8,211 bases of DNA from Actinomycetes bacterium (GTDB taxonomy: Bacteria > Actinomycetota > Actinomycetes > Actinomycetales > Dermatophilaceae): NCBI GenBank assembly GCA_023451855.1, contig JAEXXY010000130.1:1-8211 (forward strand). The letters run 5' to 3'. Positions 1 to 4,845 of this stretch are shown here, piece by piece. The stretch's first letter is position 1. Each line of letters opens with the position of its first letter. The notes beneath the pieces were generated by a model. It was given only the letters and a program-made list of their open reading frames with translations. It did no database searches and was not told the DNA's origin. Position numbers and translations under genes: made by a program.

Positions 1-366
1 GGCGACGACGCCGGCGCCCGGGTCCTGCAGCACCAGGCCCACCGACCCCGGAACCGCCTGCGGCGCAGCGCCGCCCACGGAGACCGCGCCGGACAGGTCA
101 CCCGCGTCGGCGGTGAGCAGCAGCCCCGCGACGGCGCGCAGCAGCGTCGACTTGCCCGACCCGCTCGGCCCGGCGAGCAGCACGCGCTCGCCGGGCTCGA
201 CGGTGAGGTCCAGATGCTCGAGGACCGGGCGCGAGCGGCCGTAGGGCCGCCACGTCAGGTCGCGCACCTCGATGCGCGCTCCGGACGCGTCCGCATCGGG
301 TCGAGGTGTTCGGCGACCGGATGGGGTCGCCGAATACCTCGAACCGGTTGCAGAGAGCTCGTGCAC
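1..366 (-). CDS. ykoD: ECF/YkoD-type ABC transporter ATPase, N-terminal 122 residues (gene continues past the left edge)
   Basis: This is the energising ATPase of an energy-coupling-factor importer, probably for the thiamine precursor HMP or thiamine, acting with YkoE at the inner face of the membrane. The frame is open from GTG at 366 to base 1. The ABC domain begins near residue 32 (IEVRDLTWRP). It has Walker A GPSGSGKST at residues 66-74 and the Q-loop glutamine in LVLQDP at about 114. The signature motif, Walker B and any second ATPase domain lie outside the window. The start is chosen because GAGG (373-376) sits 6 nt before GTG and overlaps the ykoE stop codon, which implies translational coupling. 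The first 31 residues are oddly Arg/Ser/Pro-rich and use codons rare here (AGG, TAT, ACA, CGA). They contain a 42-bp palindromic element. The only other in-frame start is GTG at residue 34, which would cut into the first strand of the domain. The family is certain; the substrate is inferred from ykoE and the riboswitch. Confidence 0.85.
   Translation of the reverse strand, partial: MHELSATGSRYSATPSGRRTPRPDADASGARIEVRDLTWRPYGRSRPVLEHLDLTVEPGERVLLAGPSGSGKSTLLRAVAGLLLTADAGDLSGAVSVGGAAPQAVPGSVGLVLQDPGAGVVA
301..342. repeat. 42-bp inverted repeat (18-bp arms, 6-nt loop) at the start of ykoD
   Basis: The left arm TCGAGGTGTTCGGCGACC (301-318) pairs with the right arm at 325-342 across the loop GGATGG. 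The single imperfect position is G against T, which is a wobble pair in plus-strand RNA and an A-C mismatch in the minus-strand ykoD mRNA. There is no T-tract, so it is not a standard intrinsic terminator. It lies 33 bases beyond the ykoE stop codon and, with the GTG 366 start, encodes residues 9-22 of the ATPase. Its length is an exact multiple of three. It may be a REP/MITE-like element or an mRNA-stability or attenuation hairpin between the two transporter genes. Confidence 0.8.
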
Positions 367-372
367 GACGGG

Positions 373-376
373 CCTC
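373..376 (-). promoter_or_regulatory. Ribosome binding site deciding the ykoD start
   Basis: Minus-strand GAGG lies 6 nt upstream of GTG at 366. It overlaps the ykoE TGA (375-377), so ribosomes ending ykoE could restart directly on ykoD. No other start codon nearby has a comparable site. Confidence 0.55.
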
Positions 377-989
377 AGGACGCGGTCCGCTCCCGGGCCT
401 CCTGGCCGGGCGGGAATGCGGCCAGGGCACCGGCCCGGGCGAGCAGCCGTGTCAGGCCGAGCGCGAGCGCCGAGCCGAAGACGGCCACCGAGCCGCCGAG
501 GAGGAACAGGTAGGCCACCTTGTAGCCCCAGCCCCAGTCGGTCCAGTACGAGTACCACTCGTAGACGGCCTCGAACGCGCCGCCGAGGAAGCCGCCGAGC
601 AGCAGCGGCCCCCACCGGTACACGGTGTAGCCGAAGAGGGCGAAGCCGAGCTCGACGCCGAGGCCCTGCGCGAGGCCCGACACGACCGTCGTGATGCCCC
701 ACTGCGTGCCGATGAGCGCCGAGACGATCGCCGCGAGCAGCTCGGTGAACACGGCCGCGCCCGGACGCCGGATGACGAGCATCCCGACCATGCCGGCGAC
801 GAGCCACGGCCAGTTGAAGAGGGCGCCGAGCGGCGGGAAGCCGGCCGACACGGCGTCGGACGGGATGGCGTAGACGAGCCCCCAGGCCCAATAGGCGACG
901 CCGAAGGCGACCCCGAGGAAGGCGCAGGTGAGCAGGTCGATGGTGCGCCAGCGGGTCAGCGGCCCGCTCGCGGTGATGGTGCTGGTCAT
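375..989 (-). CDS. ykoE: YkoE-family ECF transporter substrate-binding membrane protein (HMP/thiamine uptake)
   Basis: The 204-residue integral membrane protein is the S-component of an ECF importer that binds hydroxymethylpyrimidine or thiamine and works with the ATPase encoded just downstream. Five or six hydrophobic segments are visible, roughly residues 17-42, 55-73, 79-95, 99-121, 127-148 and 158-188. Aromatic residues typical of YkoE cluster around WGLVYAIP, GTQWG and EAVYEWYSYWTDWGWGYK. Acidic or polar residues that stand out within the membrane are E83, Q96, E113 and E140. The length matches the family (about 200 residues). The ATG at 989 has GGGAG (997-1001) 7 nt upstream. The leader carries a TPP riboswitch (1072-1168), which independently supports a role in thiamine supply and predicts repression when thiamine pyrophosphate is plentiful. 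A T-component (ykoC) would be expected beyond the left edge but cannot be seen. Confidence 0.9.
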   Translation of the reverse strand: MTSTITASGPLTRWRTIDLLTCAFLGVAFGVAYWAWGLVYAIPSDAVSAGFPPLGALFNWPWLVAGMVGMLVIRRPGAAVFTELLAAIVSALIGTQWGITTVVSGLAQGLGVELGFALFGYTVYRWGPLLLGGFLGGAFEAVYEWYSYWTDWGWGYKVAYLFLLGGSVAVFGSALALGLTRLLARAGALAAFPPGQEARERTAS

Positions 990-996
990 GGTGTGA

Positions 997-1027
997 CTCC
1001 CGGGTCTCCGATGGATACCTCGGGGAG
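997..1027 (-). promoter_or_regulatory. Candidate SD-sequestering hairpin, expression platform of the TPP riboswitch
   Basis: In the ykoE leader, CTCCC (1023-1027) is complementary to the ykoE Shine-Dalgarno GGGAG (997-1001). Between them, CGA/TCG plus GG/CC can form an inner stem around a TAT loop with a bulged A. This would hide the ribosome binding site, consistent with translational control. No uridine tract follows any hairpin between the aptamer and the start codon, which argues against intrinsic termination. How the aptamer would open or close this hairpin is not evident from the sequence. Confidence 0.4.
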
Positions 1028-1071
1028 GACACGCCGCGGCGTCCGTGACGCCGGCGGGTGGCCTGAGATAC

Positions 1072-1168
1072 CGACTTCCTTCGCCGGTGCTAACCGGAGC
1101 AGGTTCGAGGGTCTGCGGCTTCGCCCTCCGGGCTGCCGCACTCTCAGCGCGTTCGCGCTCCCCTGTCG
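1072..1168 (-). promoter_or_regulatory. TPP (THI-box) riboswitch controlling ykoE-ykoD
   Basis: Read on the minus strand, the aptamer has every hallmark of the thiamine pyrophosphate riboswitch: GGGGAGCGC, then CTGAGAG, then ACCCTCGAACCTGCTCCGGT, TAGCACCGG and CGAAGGAAGTCGG. P1 is CGAC (1165-1168) with GTCG (1072-1075). P2 is a short AGCGC/GCGCT stem with a four-base loop. P3 is TGCGGC (1135-1140) with GCCGCA (1114-1119), extended by GCCC/GGGC. P5 is CCGG/CCGG. CTGAGA and the ACCTG region are the pyrimidine-recognition and diphosphate-recognition sides in known structures. It lies 82 nt upstream of the ykoE start codon. The aptamer identification is close to certain. Confidence 0.95.
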
Positions 1169-1202
1169 TATGGGTGTGGGTGGTGCTGTTCAGTTGTCGG
1201 GG

Positions 1203-1233
1203 GTGACTCTACCCCCGACGCCGTGGGTACAGT
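1203..1233 (+). promoter_or_regulatory. Probable leaderless promoter of the DUF4235 gene
   Basis: The -10 hexamer TACAGT (1228-1233) ends 6 nt before ATG 1240, the spacing seen for leaderless actinobacterial transcripts that start at the A of ATG. No Shine-Dalgarno sequence precedes this ATG. The hexamer GTGACT (1203-1208) resembles the -35 TTGACT, but its spacing of 19 nt is long. The element forms one half of an inverted repeat shared with the opposite promoter. Confidence 0.5.
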
Positions 1234-1236
1234 CAC
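1206..1236 (-). promoter_or_regulatory. Candidate promoter of the TPP riboswitch-ykoED transcript
   Basis: On the minus strand, TAGAGT (1211-1206) fits a -10 and GTGACT (1236-1231) fits a -35, with the same 19-nt spacing as the plus-strand promoter. Transcription would start near 1199, about 30 nt before the riboswitch P1 helix. It occupies the same DNA as the divergent DUF4235 promoter, so the two should compete for polymerase. Confidence 0.4.
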
Positions 1237-1239
1237 GCC

Positions 1240-1716
1240 ATGGCACGCAGTGGAAAGCAGAGCGCGAAGAAGGCCCGCGGAGCAGCCTCCCGGGCCGTGG
1301 CGAAGGCGGACGACGCGACCGCGCAGCACACCGCTGCGGGTGGCGCGACCTGGAAGATGCTGAGCGTCGGCGCCACGCTCGTCGCGACCAAGCTCGCCAC
1401 CGACGCGGTCCAGAAGGGCTGGAAGCTCGCGACGGGCCGCAACGTGCCGGTCAAGGGCGACTACGAGCGCGAGCGCACCCGCGACGTCGTCCTCTTCACG
1501 GCGATCTCCGCCATGGCCGTGGCTGCGGCGCGTGTCGCCGCCGAGCGCGGCGCGGCGACGTACTACCGCCGCTCCACCGGCCACCTGCCCAAGGCCCTCG
1601 AGGACGACCAGGTCGACCCCCAGGACAAGAAGGCCGCCAGGAAGCTCGCCAAGGCCAAGCACAAGGCGGAGAAGGCGACCCAGAAGGCCATCGACAAGGC
1701 CACCGGGCGCCACTGA
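1240..1716 (+). CDS. DUF4235 family membrane protein with Ala/Lys-rich tails
   Basis: This 158-residue protein of unknown function belongs to the actinobacterial DUF4235 family. The recognisable core is about residues 38-107. It has a first weakly hydrophobic helix (MLSVGATLVATKLATDAV), the family-typical GWKLATGRNVP, then a second hydrophobic helix (VVLFTAISAMAVAAARVAAERGAATYYRR). This suggests a small protein with two membrane helices, or a membrane-associated one. The core is flanked by a basic N-terminus (MARSGKQSAKKARGAASRA) and a C-terminal tail of alternating Lys and Ala (about residues 129-158) that resembles histone-like or nucleic-acid-binding tails. ATG 1240 is favoured because a -10 hexamer ends 6 nt upstream and no ribosome binding site is present. 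It diverges from the ykoE unit and is followed by a 149-nt gap. The function is unknown. Confidence 0.85.
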   Translation: MARSGKQSAKKARGAASRAVAKADDATAQHTAAGGATWKMLSVGATLVATKLATDAVQKGWKLATGRNVPVKGDYERERTRDVVLFTAISAMAVAAARVAAERGAATYYRRSTGHLPKALEDDQVDPQDKKAARKLAKAKHKAEKATQKAIDKATGRH

Positions 1717-1854
1717 GCCGCCCACGGGTCAGCCGCCCCGACGCATCGACCACAGGCGGATCCGGGCCGACCCGCGGGGTGCGTCGAGCGTCACGTCGCC
1801 GGTGCGCCCGGAGTCGCTGACGCCGCGTGCCCTGCGACGGACGATGGAGGTGGG

Positions 1855-1860
1855 AAGGAG
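1855..1860 (+). promoter_or_regulatory. Ribosome binding site deciding the start of the MBL ribonuclease
   Basis: AAGGAG lies 5 nt before ATG 1866. An in-frame GTG at 1827 would add 13 residues (MPCDGRWRWEGAV) unrelated to the fold and has no comparable site, so 1866 is preferred. Confidence 0.65.
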
Positions 1861-1865
1861 CCGTC

Positions 1866-3296
1866 ATGGGTGCTCGAAGCAGCGTGCACCGGCGACCGAC
1901 GCTGACGTTCCTCGGGGCCGCGGGCACGGTGACCGGAAGCATGTTCCTCGTCGACGCACCCGGGGAGGCCCGGCCCGGCCGGGGCGCGGGGTGCCGCGTC
2001 CTCGTCGAGTGCGGGCTCTACCAGGGCGAGCGCCGCTGGCGCGAGCTCAACTGGCGCCCGGCCCCTGTCGACCCGGCGAGCCTCGACGCCGTGGCGCTGA
2101 CGCACGCGCACCTCGACCACTGCGGCTACCTGCCGGCGCTCGTGCGCGAGGGCTACCGCGGCCCGGTGCTCGCGACGTCCGGTACCGCCGAGCTCGCGGC
2201 CGTCGTGCTGCGCGACAGCGCCCACCTGCAGGAGGAGGAGGCCGAGTGGGCCCGGAGCAGCGGGTGGTCCAAGCACGACCCGCCGCTGCCCCTCTACACC
2301 GGGGAGGACGCCGAGCGGGCCGTGGAGCTGCTGCGCCCGACCGAGTACGACACCACGGTGCCCGTCTCGGCCGACGGCACGACCCGGCTGCGCTTCGTCC
2401 CTGCCGGGCACATCCTCGGCTCCTCGAGCATCCTGCTCGAGAGCGGCGGGTCGAGCGTGCTCGTCTCCGGCGACCTCGGGCGCCCGACGCACCCGGTGCT
2501 GCAGCCGCGGGCCCGGCCTCCGGCGGCGCGCACCGTCGTCGTCGAGTCGACGTACGGCGACCGCGCCCACCCGCCGCGCGACCCGGGGCACACCGTCATG
2601 GCCGAGGCGATCCGCCGGACCGTCGCGCGGGGCGGGTCGGTCGTCATCCCGGCCTTCGCCGTCGACCGCACCGAGGTGGTGCTCCACGCCCTCGCCGAGC
2701 TCGTGGCGTCGGGCGCCGTGCCCGACGTGCCGATCTGGGTCGACAGCCCGATGGCTCTGGCGGCGCTGCGGATCTACCGCGAGGCCTCGCACACCGGCGA
2801 GGTGCGCCCCGAGGCGCTCGAGGTGCTGCGCGGGCTGCGGCAGCTGCGGGAGGCGCGCACCGCCGAGGAGTCGATCCGGCTCAACACCCCGGGCACTCCG
2901 TCGATCATCGTGTCGGCCTCGGGCATGGCCACCGGTGGACGCGTCGTGCACCACCTCGCGTCGTTGCTGCCGTACGCGCGCAACACCGTGCTGCTCACCG
3001 GCTACCAGGCCGTCGGCACGCGCGGGCGGTCGTTGCTCGAGGGGGCGCGCGAGCTGAAGATCGGCGGCCGGTACGTGCGGGTGCGGGCCGAGGTCGTGGC
3101 CCTCGACGACCTGTCGGTGCACGCCGACGCCGACGAGCTGCTCGCGTGGCTGCGCGAGCTGCCCGAGGCGCCCCAGACGGTCCATGTCGTGCACGGCGAG
3201 CCGGACGCCGCCCGCGTCCTGGCCCGGCGCGTCCGGGACGAGCTCGACTGCGCCGTGTCGGTCGCCCGCCTCGGCGAGCGCGTCCTCCTCGACTGA
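1866..3296 (+). CDS. Beta-CASP metallo-beta-lactamase fold ribonuclease (CPSF73/Ysh1-like, COG1236 type)
   Basis: This 476-residue protein of the beta-CASP branch of the metallo-beta-lactamase superfamily is probably a zinc-dependent RNA endo- or 5'-exonuclease in the cytoplasm. Motif 2 is HAHLDH at residues 80-85. H182 lies in AGHILGSSSI (motif 3) and D203 in VSGDLGR (motif 4). The beta-CASP insertion includes VVVESTYGDR, GGSVVIPAFAVDRTEVVL, IWVDSPMA and IIVSASGMATGGRVVHHL. The late histidines typical of RNA-type members are H419 (LSVHADADE) and H443 (VVHGEPDA). All metal ligands are present, so it should be active. Length and order match bacterial homologues annotated as Cft2-family RNA-processing exonucleases. 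It lacks the extra C-terminal domain of RNase J. It is followed after 124 nt by a DUF1918 gene with its own strong ribosome site, so an operon link is uncertain. The fold is certain; the physiological RNA substrate is unknown. Confidence 0.92.
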   Translation: MGARSSVHRRPTLTFLGAAGTVTGSMFLVDAPGEARPGRGAGCRVLVECGLYQGERRWRELNWRPAPVDPASLDAVALTHAHLDHCGYLPALVREGYRGPVLATSGTAELAAVVLRDSAHLQEEEAEWARSSGWSKHDPPLPLYTGEDAERAVELLRPTEYDTTVPVSADGTTRLRFVPAGHILGSSSILLESGGSSVLVSGDLGRPTHPVLQPRARPPAARTVVVESTYGDRAHPPRDPGHTVMAEAIRRTVARGGSVVIPAFAVDRTEVVLHALAELVASGAVPDVPIWVDSPMALAALRIYREASHTGEVRPEALEVLRGLRQLREARTAEESIRLNTPGTPSIIVSASGMATGGRVVHHLASLLPYARNTVLLTGYQAVGTRGRSLLEGARELKIGGRYVRVRAEVVALDDLSVHADADELLAWLRELPEAPQTVHVVHGEPDAARVLARRVRDELDCAVSVARLGERVLLD

Positions 3297-3406
3297 ACGG
3301 ACGGGATGTCGCGGATCGCGGCCCAGCCCTTCCCGCGCGGGGCCCGGTGGTGGTGTGCTGGGACTGGACCCGACGACGGGCTCCGGTCACGAGTACGCAG
3401 GCACTG

Positions 3407-3414
3407 AAGGAGGT
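3407..3414 (+). promoter_or_regulatory. Near-perfect Shine-Dalgarno of the DUF1918 gene
   Basis: AAGGAGGT is a full anti-16S match and lies 6 nt before ATG 3421. It is the strongest ribosome site in the window and fixes the start of this very small gene, suggesting the protein is made in quantity. Confidence 0.75.
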
Positions 3415-3420
3415 GGGCCC

Positions 3421-3624
3421 ATGGACGCCAAGGTGGGCGACCGCATCACGATGGCGGCCGAGCACGTCGGCCAGACGACGCGGATCGGCGTGATCCTCGA
3501 GGTCAAGGGTGAGGGCGGCGGGCCGCCGTACGTCGTCGAGTGGGCCGATGGCCACACCGGCCTCATCCACCCGGGCCCGGGGTCCGTCCTCAAGTGCGAG
3601 CACCCCGAGGACGCTGCAGGCTGA
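3421..3624 (+). CDS. DUF1918 domain protein, 67 residues
   Basis: This small soluble protein belongs to the actinobacterial DUF1918 family. It shows the family pattern: MDAKVGDRITM at the start, an Arg-Ile-Gly-Val-Ile-Leu-Glu-Val strand (residues 21-28), the hallmark PPYVVEWADGHTGLIHPGPGS (residues 35-55), and a short charged end. The spacing of small strands around Gly and Pro suggests an SH3-like beta barrel, as proposed for this domain. The full domain occupies the whole protein, so it is complete. No signal peptide or membrane segment is seen. It converges on hutI, with only 15 nt between the two stop codons and no visible terminator. The 124-nt gap before it contains a CCCGCGCGGG palindrome (3332-3341) but no clear promoter. 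The function is unknown; nucleic acid or ligand binding is a guess. Confidence 0.88.
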   Translation: MDAKVGDRITMAAEHVGQTTRIGVILEVKGEGGGPPYVVEWADGHTGLIHPGPGSVLKCEHPEDAAG

Positions 3625-3639
3625 CCCCTGCTCGACGCC

Positions 3640-4845
3640 TCAGAGGTCGAGGGCCCGGACGATGGGGACGCCGGCGCGGTAGGACAGGTGCAGGTGGCTC
3701 GGACCGTCGATCACGGCGAGCTCGGCCGGCTGCCCCGGCGCGACGCGTCGGTCGAGGCCGAGCGAGCGCGCCGACACCGCGGTAGCCGCGTGCAGCGCCT
3801 CGGCCGGAGTCATCCCCATCTCGCGGACCGCGAGCGCGATGGCGAACGGCATCGACGAGGAGTAGCACGTGCCCGGGTTGCAGTCCGAGGCGAGCGCGAC
3901 GTCGACGCCGGCGTCGACGAGCCGGCGGGCGTCCGGGTAGGGCGAGCGTGTCGAGAACTCGACGCCGGGCAGGAGCGTCGCGACCGTCGTGCCGCGCGCG
4001 TCGGCGAGGGCGTCGACGTCGGCGTCGTCGAGGTAGGTGCAGTGGTCGACGCTGGCGGCGCCGAGCTCGCAGGCGAGCCGGACGCCGGGGCCGTGGCCGA
4101 GCTGGTTGCCGTGGACCCGCAGACGCAGGCCCCGGTTGCGTCCGGCGGTCAGGACCGTACGCGACTCCTCGCCGTCGAAGGCGTGCGCCGAGTGCGGCTC
4201 GCAGAACACGTCGATGCTCTCGGCCAGGGCCGGGCCGTCTTGTGGCGCAACGGCATCGAGCATCGGACCGGTCACGAGGTCCACGTACGCCGACCGGGCG
4301 GACGCGTACTCCGGCGGTACGACGTGGGCGCCGAGGAACGTCGTGTGCGGCGTCACCTCGCGCGCGATGCGCAGCGCCCGCACCTCGTCCTCGAGCGTCA
4401 GGCCGTAGCCGCTCTTGATCTCGACTGTCGTCGTGCCCTGGGCCCGCATCTCGGCCACGCGACCGCGCACGAGGGTGAGCAGTGCGTCGTCGCTGGCGGC
4501 GCGGGTGGCCTCGACGGACACCCGGATGCCTCCGCCGTCGTAGGGCGTACCCGTCATCCGCGCCGCGAACTCGGCCGAGCGGTCGCCGGCGAAGACGAGG
4601 TGGGTGTGCGAGTCGACGAACCCGGGGATGACGGCCCGACCACCGAGGTCGCGCGACGCGTCGGCGGGGGGTGCGTCGGCCGAGCGCCCCACCCACTCGA
4701 GCACGCCGTCGGCGGACACGACGACCGCGGCGTCGCGGATCACGCCGAGCAGCCGGTCACCCGGGTCGGCCTGTGCCGGAAGCCACTCGGAGACCGCAGC
4801 GTCGTTCGTCGTCAGCTCGGCGATCCCGGTGAGGAGCAGGCTCAC
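3640..4845 (-). CDS. hutI: Imidazolonepropionase
   Basis: The 401-residue metal-dependent amidohydrolase opens 4-imidazolone-5-propionate to N-formimino-L-glutamate, the third step of histidine degradation in the cytoplasm. Metal ligands are H80 and H82 in PGFVDSHTHL, a histidine in LRVHGNQLGHG, one in ASVDHCTYL, and D321 in ALASDCNPGT. The family stretches GGGIRVSVEATRAAS, TTTVEIKSGYGLTLEDE, TFLGAHVVPPEY, DVFCEPHSAHAF and LLPGVEFSTRSPYPDARRL are all present. Length is normal for the family (about 400). The start is GTG 4845, giving MSLLLTGIAELTT. Its GTGA overlaps the hutF stop by 4 nt, so translation is coupled. The open frame continues upstream inside hutF, but nothing there looks like HutI. 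One small oddity is the His-rich CEPHSAHAF where homologues I recall read closer to CERGAF. It is the last gene of the operon and converges on the DUF1918 gene. Confidence 0.95.
   Translation of the reverse strand: MSLLLTGIAELTTNDAAVSEWLPAQADPGDRLLGVIRDAAVVVSADGVLEWVGRSADAPPADASRDLGGRAVIPGFVDSHTHLVFAGDRSAEFAARMTGTPYDGGGIRVSVEATRAASDDALLTLVRGRVAEMRAQGTTTVEIKSGYGLTLEDEVRALRIAREVTPHTTFLGAHVVPPEYASARSAYVDLVTGPMLDAVAPQDGPALAESIDVFCEPHSAHAFDGEESRTVLTAGRNRGLRLRVHGNQLGHGPGVRLACELGAASVDHCTYLDDADVDALADARGTTVATLLPGVEFSTRSPYPDARRLVDAGVDVALASDCNPGTCYSSSMPFAIALAVREMGMTPAEALHAATAVSARSLGLDRRVAPGQPAELAVIDGPSHLHLSYRAGVPIVRALDL

Noticed and set aside
1739..1786. CGACGCA/TGCGTCG inverted repeat after the DUF4235 gene as a terminator
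   Set aside because: The arms are only 7 bp with a 34-nt loop and no T-tract; this is expected by chance in such GC-rich DNA.
306..1820. 504-codon plus-strand open frame across ykoE, the riboswitch and DUF4235
   Set aside because: It crosses a riboswitch and is antisense or out of frame to well-supported genes; no domain is seen.
1827..1865. Upstream GTG start for the MBL ribonuclease
   Set aside because: It adds 13 residues outside the fold and lacks the good ribosome site that ATG 1866 has.
1791..3194. 467-codon minus-strand open frame opposite the MBL ribonuclease
   Set aside because: The sequence is low-complexity and the plus-strand gene is fully supported by motifs.
3319..3346. CCCGCGCGGG palindrome and GGCCC/GGGCC pairing after the MBL gene as a terminator
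   Set aside because: The stems are short and overlapping with no T-tract, so they are too weak to call.
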